This document shows positions 54,938-63,467 of a DNA stretch of 64,000 nt, in pieces. Origin of the DNA: Sulfobacillus thermosulfidooxidans (GTDB lineage Bacteria; Bacillota; Sulfobacillia; Sulfobacillales; Sulfobacillaceae). Every line of letters begins with the position of its first letter. The first letter of the stretch is position 1. The translations under genes were made by a program, and so were the position numbers. The stretch is taken from the NCBI RefSeq assembly GCF_001280565.1, contig NZ_LGRO01000001.1:1860001-1924000 (forward strand), given 5' to 3'. The notes below the pieces were generated by a model that did not search any database, was not told the DNA's origin, and saw only the letters and a list, made by a program, of their open reading frames with translations.

Positions 54938-56098
54938 ATGCAAACACTCGAAGTCACTTATCAGCTTGTCACACCCGCCTTCTTAGAAGGTTTTAAGACG
55001 GAAAAAAAATATATGCGTATAAGAGAAATGTCGATAAAGGGATTAATCAGATTTTGGTGGCGGGCATTGGCTTATCCTCTATATGGACATGATATAGCCA
55101 CGCTTCACAATCGCGAGGCGGACCTCTTTGGCTCTACCAAACAAAACTCGTCTGTTCTTTTTTTACCTTCAGAGGATGAGGGATTCGTTGTGGAGGAATC
55201 CTCTAAACCCTTTGAACCCTATAAGGGAATTCAATATTTGGGGTACGGTCTTCTGCCGCAGAATGACAAACAACCTATCCCTCCCTACATCAAAGTTCCG
55301 TGGCACTTTACCATCCGCCTCCTGTCCAAAACAGATTTTGATCCCTTATTAATCAATGCGTTCAAAATTTTAGGGTTAATTGGCGGCATGGGCCGAAGAA
55401 GCCGCCGGGGTTTTGGGAGTCTCAGCATCGTTAACATCAAACACCAAGGCAAAGTCCTGTGGGAATCGCCTAAGACTCTCACGGATTTGACCCGTACATT
55501 GCAAGATATTCTGCCTTCTCCCAATCCTGCGAACAGTGTACTGACTTACACCGCTTTTGGAAGCCAAACGGCAATTTATTTCTTGGCTCACGGTTCCCAT
55601 GTTTTCAAACTATGGGATGAGGTTGGGAGACAATTTCAGATGTACCGAAGCTTTGGTCGAAATGGCAAGGTCGGCTCAATTCCCGCAGAAAAAAACTTTC
55701 GCGACGATCATGATCTCATGCAACAGGCACTTAACCACGAACCGGTTAAACAGGCTCCGCGGCGTAGCATTTTTGGTTTGCCCCATAATTACTGGTTTAG
55801 TTCCGGAGGGCAGCTCATGGTAACACCTCGGGGAGCGGGAGACCGCCGGGCCAGCCCTTTAATGCTTCACCTCCACCAATTGACACCTGAAGAATATGTC
55901 GTATTGGCGTCGGTATTTCCTGCAAAATTTCTCCCCGGCGCTGAGCCTAAAATTGGTATTCGTGTTAAGAACAGCACCGACATTTCCGTTCCCGGATCGA
56001 TCGAACAGGACTATCCGGTCATTAACGAATTTATTACCGGTAAAGTCGCTAAAGCCCAAACATCACGTTTTCCCGAAGCGAGGTGTATTTGGCCATGA
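54938..56098 (+). CDS. cmr1: Cmr1 (type III-B, RAMP Cas7-like)
   Basis: 386 residues, two RAMP domains. TYQLVTPAFLEGF at the start and SIKGLIRFWWRAL are the Cmr1 hallmarks, and GGMGRRSRRGFGS is the glycine-rich loop. It caps the 3' end region of the Cmr filament. The ATG at 54938 follows AGGAGTG by 7 bp. First gene of the plus-strand cmr operon; its stop overlaps the cas10 start (ATGA). Confidence 0.94.
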   Translation: MQTLEVTYQLVTPAFLEGFKTEKKYMRIREMSIKGLIRFWWRALAYPLYGHDIATLHNREADLFGSTKQNSSVLFLPSEDEGFVVEESSKPFEPYKGIQYLGYGLLPQNDKQPIPPYIKVPWHFTIRLLSKTDFDPLLINAFKILGLIGGMGRRSRRGFGSLSIVNIKHQGKVLWESPKTLTDLTRTLQDILPSPNPANSVLTYTAFGSQTAIYFLAHGSHVFKLWDEVGRQFQMYRSFGRNGKVGSIPAEKNFRDDHDLMQQALNHEPVKQAPRRSIFGLPHNYWFSSGGQLMVTPRGAGDRRASPLMLHLHQLTPEEYVVLASVFPAKFLPGAEPKIGIRVKNSTDISVPGSIEQDYPVINEFITGKVAKAQTSRFPEARCIWP

Positions 56099-57888
56099 AA
56101 CGCTTACATTTCAGTTTGGGTCCCGTACAGTCATTTGTTAGTCAAGCACGCCGCACACGGGATTTGTGGGCCGGGTCTTTCCTCTTGTCCTATCTCACAG
56201 GGCATGCAATGAATGCCATCATATCCCATGGTAGCGAAATCGAATTTCCCATTGTTACGGATTTTTCGGCGAATATCTCTGATCCCTTGTTGCGGTCTAT
56301 CCATGACCACGTTGAAACGGGTCCTTATATCGGTTCTCTTCCCAACCGTTTCGTGGCCCTAGTTCCTGATTCCTTTCAACCTTTGTGGTGTTTGGAAGCG
56401 ATTCATAATCAATGGAATACATTGGCTAACACGGTCTGGACGCATTTTATTGAACCCGTCAGCAATTTGGGACAGGATACCCAAACCATTTGGACCGAGC
56501 AAATCACTAACTTTTGGGAAATCACCTGGGTCATAGGCGAAGAACCTGATCTCTTGGATCGCCGTAAAAACTGGCGCAGTCAGACGTATCCGGTCCAAGG
56601 GGGACGAAAATGTTCCATGATGCCACAGTGGCAAGAAATCTCCGGTCACGTGACAAACCCTCAAGCCCGGGAAACATTTTGGCACGCATTACGACAGACT
56701 ATTTCGCGCCATGTCGGCATACTCGACCTTCAAGAAGGCGAAGAGTTGTCAGCAATTGCCTTGGTTAAGCGTTTGTTCCCTTACATTGCTAAAGAGGCTA
56801 TCGGCTGGTCGGTTCCTTTGTCATACCGCTCTACGGTCGATTTAGCTGCAGCTACCTGGGTATACAAGCAGTGCAAATCTCAACCGGCAGTATGTGAAGC
56901 ATATGCTCGCGAAGGGAAGCCATTGGTCAGACGCAATAAGGTTTTACCCGCATCATGGGAACAATTGGCTCAAGAACAGCCGTCGCTCAAATCCTTTATG
57001 AAGATGGATGCCAATAGTTGGTACCCCAATACGTTGTTAAATGACAGGCTATGGGATGACAACGACAGTCGAACCCTTCGTGCACATTTAGCCAATAAGC
57101 TGAAAGAATTTAAATCATCACCCGACACATATTTCGCAATTTTACTGATGGATGGAGACCATTTGGGGCGCTTACTCAGGACATTTCCTCCACGCGATGT
57201 CAGTGCGGCATTAAAGGAATTTACAGAACGTGTCCCAGAAATCGTCCAAAATCATGAAGGCGAACTCATTTATGCCGGCGGTGATGATGTCCTCGCCCTT
57301 TTTCCTGTTGAAAACTCCTTAACTGCCAGTGTGGCCTTAAGAGAACATTATGCCCGCGTCATGAAGGGCATGGGCACAATTTCGGCAGCTATTGTCTATG
57401 GCTATTATCATGCCCCCTTAACGGAACTGATTCATTATGCCCATTATGTGTTAGATCATATCGCCAAGGATGAAAACGGGAGGGATTCCCTCGCCTTGGC
57501 GGTGATGACATCAGGCGGGCCAAGCAGCACCTGGGCCACTAAATGGGATGTGTTACAGTTCTCATCTCTCAACCGTTTGGAATATCTAGCGACTCAAGTG
57601 CAAAAAAGAATGTCTTCACAGTTTCTTTTTAAAATCAGCGAAACAGAATCTAAATTGGGTTCTCAAAACTTCATGGACGATGATTTTTGGGAACACCTAT
57701 TCGCTTATGAACTCACGCGTACCCGTGAACGAGAAATTCCAGATCAAACCGAGGAATCTCCCGACACCATAAGCCGGACAATCTTGGACCTTTTTCACGG
57801 CTACCACGGGAAGACGGACGAATCACGCTTTCAGGACCTCTTGTATTTGATCCATTTTCTTTCCAAAAGGATGCGATTAGATGCCTAA
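56095..57888 (+). CDS. cmr2: Cas10/Cmr2 without an HD nuclease domain
   Basis: 597 residues. It begins directly with LHFSLGPVQSFVSQARRTRD, the part that follows the HD domain in longer Cmr2 proteins, so no HD nuclease is present. The palm has LLMDGDHLGRLL and the cyclase loop GGDD (residues 395-398, in YAGGDDVLALF), so synthesis of cyclic oligoadenylate should be intact. The usual CxxC zinc site after GGRK is reduced to one Cys (GGRKCSMM). The ATG at 56095 overlaps the cmr1 stop and follows GAGGTG. A GTG four codons earlier is also possible. Confidence 0.94.
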   Translation: MKRLHFSLGPVQSFVSQARRTRDLWAGSFLLSYLTGHAMNAIISHGSEIEFPIVTDFSANISDPLLRSIHDHVETGPYIGSLPNRFVALVPDSFQPLWCLEAIHNQWNTLANTVWTHFIEPVSNLGQDTQTIWTEQITNFWEITWVIGEEPDLLDRRKNWRSQTYPVQGGRKCSMMPQWQEISGHVTNPQARETFWHALRQTISRHVGILDLQEGEELSAIALVKRLFPYIAKEAIGWSVPLSYRSTVDLAAATWVYKQCKSQPAVCEAYAREGKPLVRRNKVLPASWEQLAQEQPSLKSFMKMDANSWYPNTLLNDRLWDDNDSRTLRAHLANKLKEFKSSPDTYFAILLMDGDHLGRLLRTFPPRDVSAALKEFTERVPEIVQNHEGELIYAGGDDVLALFPVENSLTASVALREHYARVMKGMGTISAAIVYGYYHAPLTELIHYAHYVLDHIAKDENGRDSLALAVMTSGGPSSTWATKWDVLQFSSLNRLEYLATQVQKRMSSQFLFKISETESKLGSQNFMDDDFWEHLFAYELTRTREREIPDQTEESPDTISRTILDLFHGYHGKTDESRFQDLLYLIHFLSKRMRLDA

Positions 57889-58981
57889 TACGGTTACATG
57901 GAGCATTGAACCAATCGATACGTTGTTTTTTCGCCAAGGCACTCCCTATGATTTGGGGCAGCAAGTCCTTACGGGAGATGTGCTCTTCCCCCCACACATG
58001 AGTACGCTCCAAGGAGCGATCCGCACCGCCATTGCCAGAGCTCAAGGATGGCAGCCGGGGCGAGATGACAAATGGCCCGAAATATTGGGTACCCCTGATA
58101 ATTTGGGGGAAATGTCTTTAGAAGGCGTGTTCTTACAAAAAGATGGGCAGTGGCTTTTTCCCGTTCCTCGTCACCTGATGAGGATAAGCCATCAAAAGAA
58201 AACGATATACCAAAACAATCTTGTCTATCTTAAACCCGGGCCTTTAGTTGAAAGTGATTTGGGAGTATCTGCTCTGCCCATTGTGGACGCCAGAATTTCT
58301 GACGAGGACAAAGTGTCAGATATTGGAGACGCTTATATTAGCGAAGAAGGCCTCGCCCTGTGTCTTCAAGGCCAAGTTCCCCCCGATACTACTATTGTGC
58401 CTGTTGAGTGCTTGTGGAAGTTGGAAATTCGCACAGGTCTCACTATAAGCGATCAGAGCCAAACGGCAGAACCCGGACTCCTCTATCAGAGCACTCATGT
58501 CAGACTAGAGAAGGGCGTTGCTATCGGCATTAGCGTTCACGGTATTCCGTGGGAATGGCAAGAATGCATTCGCGCCTTCCCATTAGGAGGAGAACGCCGC
58601 TTTGCCCGAGTCTCCTTGTCTAAGAACGCTATTCCCATACCGCCCTTAAACGTTCAGCCCAGCCGTGACGGTTATGTCCGGGTCTTCGCCTTGTTACTCA
58701 CACCGGGACTGTTTGAAAATCCTGGTCACGTACTACGGCATGGACCTTTTCCCGATCCCTGTCTTTCGGCTGTGACTGGGCGCATTACGATGCGAGGTGG
58801 CTGGGATTTGAAGAGGCATATGCCAAGACCTCTGCGCCCTTTTATTCCGGCGGGAAGCCTCTGGTTTTATCGCTTAACACCCGAGATGTGGGATACTCTC
58901 AAACTCCTTCATGATCACCATATTGGTCTTGAAGGGGAATATGGATTTGGTCATATCATCTTTGGACAATGGGAGGAATGA
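57881..58981 (+). CDS. cmr3: Cmr3 (Cas5-like subunit of type III-B)
   Basis: 366 residues. The start, WSIEPIDTLFFRQGTPYDLG, and the following LFPPHMSTLQGAIRTAI match Cmr3, which binds the crRNA handle beside Cas10. GEYGFGHI near the end is the glycine-rich loop. The ATG overlaps the cas10 stop by 8 bp. Confidence 0.92.
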   Translation: MPNTVTWSIEPIDTLFFRQGTPYDLGQQVLTGDVLFPPHMSTLQGAIRTAIARAQGWQPGRDDKWPEILGTPDNLGEMSLEGVFLQKDGQWLFPVPRHLMRISHQKKTIYQNNLVYLKPGPLVESDLGVSALPIVDARISDEDKVSDIGDAYISEEGLALCLQGQVPPDTTIVPVECLWKLEIRTGLTISDQSQTAEPGLLYQSTHVRLEKGVAIGISVHGIPWEWQECIRAFPLGGERRFARVSLSKNAIPIPPLNVQPSRDGYVRVFALLLTPGLFENPGHVLRHGPFPDPCLSAVTGRITMRGGWDLKRHMPRPLRPFIPAGSLWFYRLTPEMWDTLKLLHDHHIGLEGEYGFGHIIFGQWEE

Positions 58982-58987
58982 TTGATT

Positions 58988-59821
58988 ATGCAATCACAAA
59001 TGATAGGACTGTTAACGGAAACTGCCATGCATCCCGGGGCTAGTCAAAGTGCCGGGGCTATCGATCTTCCGGTTCAACGAGAACGGTCGACGGGATATCC
59101 CGTGATTGTCGGTTCGAGTCTAAAGGGCTCCTTGCGCGACTATTTTGAGTCTATTTGGGGGAAAGGAGAACGTGTTGACAATCTTTTTGGAAAACGCGAT
59201 GAAGTAGGACACGTGAGTATTACGGATGGGCGATTACTCCTGTTACCTGTTCGTTCCCTCCAACATGCTTTTGTCTGGATTACCTGCCCTTACCTTCTAG
59301 AACGGTTTCAACGTGATTTGTTACTGTCAGGCCGTAAAGTGTCATGGTCCGTGCCTGGCGTGTCCTCATCACAGGTAATCATCGCGGGCTTATCCGAAAA
59401 CAGCACTCTATTTTTAGAAGAGTTTGCCTTTACCGTCCACAATCATCCGGAATTGAAAGAGATTGCACAGGATATAGCACCCCTCATGGCTCATCACAGC
59501 GCCCGCGCTCGCCTTGCCGATCAGCTCGCTATTATTCATGATAAAGATTTTGGCTATTTCGCCCAGTATGGTCTTCCTGTTAATGCCCGAAACCAACTTG
59601 ATAATAATAAAATAAGCCAAAATTTGTGGTATGAAGAAACCTTGCCCGCTGACACGTTGCTCTATTATTTGGCCTTAGCAGTCGAGAATGATTCACTTAC
59701 ACCGTTCATCGAACAGATTTCAGCATCTCCCTATATTCAATTAGGTGGCAATGCATCGATTGGTCAAGGCTATTGTATTCAAAACCCATGGAAGAATCAG
59801 TCCAAGGAGGAACTCTCATGA
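58988..59821 (+). CDS. cmr4: Cmr4 (backbone and target-RNA-cleaving subunit)
   Basis: 277 residues. LLTETAMHPGASQSAGAIDL and REGSTGYPVIVGSSLKGSLRD-like motifs (seen as RERSTGYPVIVGSSLKGS) define Cmr4, with the catalytic Asp of the family expected in the N-terminal loop (SAGAIDLP, Asp 26). It cleaves target RNA at 6-nt steps. GGGAGG precedes the start. A TTG two codons upstream is an alternative start. Confidence 0.93.
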   Translation: MQSQMIGLLTETAMHPGASQSAGAIDLPVQRERSTGYPVIVGSSLKGSLRDYFESIWGKGERVDNLFGKRDEVGHVSITDGRLLLLPVRSLQHAFVWITCPYLLERFQRDLLLSGRKVSWSVPGVSSSQVIIAGLSENSTLFLEEFAFTVHNHPELKEIAQDIAPLMAHHSARARLADQLAIIHDKDFGYFAQYGLPVNARNQLDNNKISQNLWYEETLPADTLLYYLALAVENDSLTPFIEQISASPYIQLGGNASIGQGYCIQNPWKNQSKEELS

Positions 59822-60222
59822 TCTTGACGATAGAACAAGACAGGGCTCAGCACGCATTAACACAAATTAAGAACCTCATAAATCAACCGGAAGCATGGCA
59901 AGGACGGTACAAATCCTATGTCAAAGGATTACCCGCATCCATTTTGTCCAATGGTCTTGGCCAAGCTCTGGCAACCTTGTTATCCGCCGCCAAAGGGACT
60001 ACAAACGATGCTCATTATGTTCTCTATCAGCACATCGAACAATGGCTGTGCCGTTCCCATCCACTCGCTCCTTATTCAGGGACCTCAAACGTTATGGATG
60101 CCATCACCCATCATGACAGCACGGCTTACCGCCTCGCCCAAATGGAAGCAATGGCCTATCTTGTCTGGCTTAAAAAGTTTGCGGCAGCGTACTTATTGGG
60201 AGAAGAAGGAGATGTCGACTAA
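59818..60222 (+). CDS. cmr5: Cmr5 (small helical subunit)
   Basis: 134 residues, almost all helical, as in Cmr5. The start, TIEQDRAQHALTQIKNL, is a good family match. AAGGAGG lies 7 bp before the ATG at 59818, which overlaps the cmr4 stop (ATGA). It stabilises the inner filament with Cmr4. Confidence 0.92.
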   Translation: MILTIEQDRAQHALTQIKNLINQPEAWQGRYKSYVKGLPASILSNGLGQALATLLSAAKGTTNDAHYVLYQHIEQWLCRSHPLAPYSGTSNVMDAITHHDSTAYRLAQMEAMAYLVWLKKFAAAYLLGEEGDVD

Positions 60223-61235
60223 TGATTCCCATGTACCCTCACAAAGACATCCCCAATGCCCCCACTTCCCAAGCCAATTTTGGGTTGTGGTATGACAAAT
60301 TTTGTAATCAATGGTCAGAAGATAACCTATGGTCCTTTAAAAAAAAGGAATGGATTGAACAAGCGGAATCGTTTCGTTTTAACGACAGGGATATCGTCCA
60401 CGAATTTGTGAGTCGCCGAGTACAAATGATTCAAAGCTTGGGCGGACGCTTTTGGGTCTTCGAAACCTTGTCTCCTTTTGTCACAGGGCTTGGCCGCACA
60501 CATCCCGTTGAAAACGGCATGGTCTGGGACTATCTCTCAGGTCTTCCATTTATTCCAGGAAGTTCTATTAAGGGTGCCTTAAAGGCCAGTAATCGGCAAT
60601 ATTTCGAAAACCACTATGACATCACCGAACGATTCACCATATTCGACGCAATTCCTCTTGGCTCTGTCACATTACGTGGAGAGATTATGACTCCTCACTA
60701 TGCTCCTTATTATCAAAAGCAAGAAAGCCCGGGTGACTGGTTTAGTCCCACACCTATCCCTTTCCTCACGGTACCAAAGGGCCAACGTTTCCTCTTTTCC
60801 ATTGTTGCGCCTAGCGAACATTTAAATAGGATTGAAGAATGGCTCGAAGAGACACTCACGTGGGCTGGTCTTGGCGCCAAAACGGCTGTCGCCTTTGGCC
60901 GGTTTCGCCGAATCCAGGCTGAAGAGCAGCGTTTAATCAGAGAATTTGAGGAGACGCTAGCGCAAAAACGTCAAGCCGAACAGATGCAATCACTAAGTCC
61001 AGTGGAACAAGAATTATTGGCCGATGGATACCATGACAATTCGGATCGGTTTATGCAAGCGCTAACCCAGAAATGGTTAGACAAAATGGAAGATGTTACG
61101 TTACCCGAAGACGACCGAATACTTATTGCACAGAAGCTGAAAGATTGGTACCTGAAAAACAAAAATCAAGAGTGGAATAAACCCAAAAACAAAAAGAACC
61201 AGCAGAAGATTGCCCGCATTAAAAAGGTCCTATGA
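60222..61235 (+). CDS. cmr6: Cmr6 with a basic C-terminal extension
   Basis: 337 residues. FVTGLGRTHPVENGMVWD and LPFIPGSSIKGALKASNRQYF are the Cmr6 hallmarks, and the RAMP fold ends at AKTAVAFGRF (about residue 228). The last 100 or so residues are a helical, lysine-rich tail (NKPKNKKNQQKIARIKKVL) not needed for the core fold. The tail may contact RNA. The start overlaps the cmr5 stop (TAATG). Confidence 0.91.
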   Translation: MIPMYPHKDIPNAPTSQANFGLWYDKFCNQWSEDNLWSFKKKEWIEQAESFRFNDRDIVHEFVSRRVQMIQSLGGRFWVFETLSPFVTGLGRTHPVENGMVWDYLSGLPFIPGSSIKGALKASNRQYFENHYDITERFTIFDAIPLGSVTLRGEIMTPHYAPYYQKQESPGDWFSPTPIPFLTVPKGQRFLFSIVAPSEHLNRIEEWLEETLTWAGLGAKTAVAFGRFRRIQAEEQRLIREFEETLAQKRQAEQMQSLSPVEQELLADGYHDNSDRFMQALTQKWLDKMEDVTLPEDDRILIAQKLKDWYLKNKNQEWNKPKNKKNQQKIARIKKVL

Positions 61236-61246
61236 GAGGTATAGGG

Positions 61247-62347
61247 ATGGCACGCTTAGACGATCTATTTATTATCCATGATACTTATGTCTGCTTGCTA
61301 TCCGATCATCTGCTGCCTAATGTAATCCCGGTGATTCAAGCACCGCCGCAGCGAGTTATTCTCCTCTATACTCCCAACAACAAAGAGAGAGTTCAAAGGT
61401 TCAGGCAAGCAACCGAATCGGTTCCGACGGAGATTATTGAAAAACAGGTCCACCCTTACCAATATGCTCAAACACAGAGGATCTGCGATGAGATTCTTGA
61501 GCAATTCCCGAATGCTATTTTGAATGTTACTGGCGGCACAAAAATCATGGCGTTAGCGGCGTTTGACCGCTTTCGCCACAACCACCGGCCCATCATATAT
61601 GTGGATTCCGATAGTCAAAGAATTCTGTACCTTCATAATGGTGAATCTGAACGCTTAGGCGATCCGTTAACCGTGAAACAATATCTCGCTTGCTACGGTT
61701 TTAAAGCCGATAATATCAATCGACAAGACAACCTGCCGAAAACATGGCGCGAAGTAGAAGATTTATTCGCTCAAAATTCGACCAAATGGCAAAATCAACT
61801 GGGTCGTCTGAATTGGATTGCGGCACAACAACAACCAATATTCACCTTACAAACAGGTGAACTACAAGATCTCCTTTTAAAAGCAAACCTTATCAAACCA
61901 GCCGAAGCAAAGAACGCGGGTTTCCAGTTTACATCGGACCAAGCCAGACAATTTATCAATGGAGGATGGTTTGAACATTATGTGTATTCGCTTCTTAGAC
62001 AAATCTCAGCCCAATATCCAATCAAAAATCTCACGAAAAATATTGAAATAAGCAATGACAGCGTAAGCAACGAGCTTGATGTCGTGTTTTTATATCATAA
62101 CAAACTTCATGTCATTGAGTGTAAGACCCGGCATTTTACGGCTGACGGAAAGATTAATCCGATGGAAACGATCTACAAAATCGATTCAGTAACAAACCGG
62201 GTCGCAGGTATTAAAGGCAAGTCAATGTTCGCATCATACTATCCCTTGACTCAAGCGGCCAAAAAACGATGCTTGAACAACAGCATCTACGTCAGCGATC
62301 AGCCGTCACAATTGCATCACCAATTAATAAAGTGGATTAATGCGTAA
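61247..62347 (+). CDS. card1: Card1/Can2-type CARF nuclease (DUF1887)
   Basis: 366 residues. An N-terminal CARF domain with the loop NVTGGTKIMAL (93-103) is followed by a winged-helix-like linker and a PD-(D/E)XK nuclease: Glu 243 (GGWFEHYVY), Asp 278 (NELDVVF) and Glu 291-x-Lys 293 (HVIECKTR). Known relatives cut single-stranded DNA and RNA, or nick DNA, when bound to cyclic tetra-adenylate. I prefer the ATG at 61247 (GAGAGG 8 bp upstream); an ATG at 61232 overlaps the cmr6 stop. It is the last gene of the cmr operon and ends at the array 2 leader. Confidence 0.9.
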   Translation: MARLDDLFIIHDTYVCLLSDHLLPNVIPVIQAPPQRVILLYTPNNKERVQRFRQATESVPTEIIEKQVHPYQYAQTQRICDEILEQFPNAILNVTGGTKIMALAAFDRFRHNHRPIIYVDSDSQRILYLHNGESERLGDPLTVKQYLACYGFKADNINRQDNLPKTWREVEDLFAQNSTKWQNQLGRLNWIAAQQQPIFTLQTGELQDLLLKANLIKPAEAKNAGFQFTSDQARQFINGGWFEHYVYSLLRQISAQYPIKNLTKNIEISNDSVSNELDVVFLYHNKLHVIECKTRHFTADGKINPMETIYKIDSVTNRVAGIKGKSMFASYYPLTQAAKKRCLNNSIYVSDQPSQLHHQLIKWINA

Positions 62348-62351
62348 TTTT

Positions 62352-62395
62352 GTCGTCGATCGTCAGTAGCGCAAAAACCCCCGGGGATCGACGAC
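62352..62395. other. Conserved 44-bp leader block of array 2
   Basis: GTCGTCGATC (62352-62361) and GATCGACGAC (62386-62395) bracket the same 44-bp sequence found inverted at 478-521, with one base changed. It begins 5 bp after the card1 stop and ends 118 bp before the first repeat, the same distance as in array 1. Confidence 0.6.
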
Positions 62396-62403
62396 ACCAC
62401 GTG

Positions 62404-62444
62404 AAATCCCGAAACGCTCGTCCTGAAAGGGTTTCGGGATTTTT
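62404..62444 (+). terminator. Intrinsic terminator of the cmr/card1 operon, inside the array 2 leader
   Basis: AAATCCCGAAAC (62404-62415) and GTTTCGGGATTT (62431-62442) form a perfect 12-bp stem followed by TTTTT. It ends the cmr-card1 transcript and insulates the array promoter. Confidence 0.85.
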
Positions 62445-62482
62445 ACGTTTGTTATTCCCAATATATTCCATAATATCTTTTA

Positions 62483-62511
62483 TTGACAACCTTGTATTAG
62501 AGCCGCAAAAT
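62483..62511 (+). promoter_or_regulatory. Promoter of CRISPR array 2, abutting the first repeat
   Basis: TTGACA (62483-62488), 17 bp, CAAAAT (62506-62511), then the first repeat at 62514. The same elements and spacing precede array 1. The predicted start lies inside the first repeat. Confidence 0.75.
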
Positions 62512-62513
62512 GG

Positions 62514-63467
62514 GTTCGTAGCCTACCTATGAGGAATTGAAACTTCCACTAAAGTGCCGAGAGCCGGAGCCCATGCGCGGTTCGTAGCCTACCTATGAGG
62601 AATTGAAACAGGGTAGTCCTCAGTAACTTCGTAATAGTCACTAGTTCGTAGCCTACCTATGAGGAATTGAAACCCTATCTTATTTGAGATAGGTAAAATT
62701 TAAAAAAATTCCTGCGTTCGTAGCCTACCTATGAGGAATTGAAACTGAAACTTGTTGGTTGAAACTTGTCAGGGTGCTGAGTTCGTAGCCTACCTATGAG
62801 GAATTGAAACTCCTTCATTCTATACGCGAAAAAATGCCATGCGTATTTGTTCGTAGCCTACCTATGAGGAATTGAAACAACGCAACCACCAACCCAACAA
62901 GCGCCATGGCCCAGTTCGTAGCCTACCTATGAGGAATTGAAACATAGAAAACATTTATTCTCTAAACGAGAATTGCAAGTTCGTAGCCTACCTATGAGGA
63001 ATTGAAACTCATAACCATACAGTTTAACGCGAAACTGTATGGAAGTTCGTAGCCTACCTATGAGGAATTGAAACTGCGTTCCAGGTTTCTGCGGCGGGTG
63101 ATGTTTCGATGTTCGTAGCCTACCTATGAGGAATTGAAACACAGCACCTTTTGGATAGCGGTGCTGAGATTCGTTCGTTCGTAGCCTACCTATGAGGAAT
63201 TGAAACATATAAATGGTAACCATCACGTCAACAGAAGGTTTAGTTCGTAGCCTACCTATGAGGAATTGAAACGGCACATAATGGGAGTGGGTACGACTAT
63301 ATTTATATGTTCGTAGCCTACCTATGAGGAATTGAAACCCGACGAGGAGATCCTTGCCGCGCTCGAATTTTTGACGTTCGTAGCCTACCTATGAGGAATT
63401 GAAACGCTATGGAAACTGTCCCAATTTTGTCCTGCGGAACAAGTTCGAAGCCTACCTATGAGGAATA
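62514..63467 (+). CRISPR. CRISPR array 2, complete, 14 spacers
   Basis: Fourteen 30-bp repeats start at 62514, 62580, 62644, 62716, 62781, 62849, 62914, 62979, 63045, 63111, 63177, 63243, 63309 and 63376. A degenerate last copy at 63443 has one internal change and has lost the ATTGAAAC end. The repeat begins GTTCGTAGCC and ends GGAATTGAAAC, so transcription is rightward from the leader. Spacers are 34-42 bp, most 35-37. Four of them (spacers 3, 7, 8 and 10) contain perfect inverted repeats of 6-11 bp. The repeat matches array 1 except at position 4, so one Cas6 can process both. Confidence 0.98.

Noticed and set aside
62927-63277. Open frame on the minus strand through array 2
   Set aside because: Its translation is the repeat read over and over (FQFLIGRLRT units); an artefact of the array.
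1-63467. Spacers matching other parts of the window (self-targeting)
   Set aside because: No spacer of either array showed an obvious match elsewhere in the window; a full genome search would be needed.
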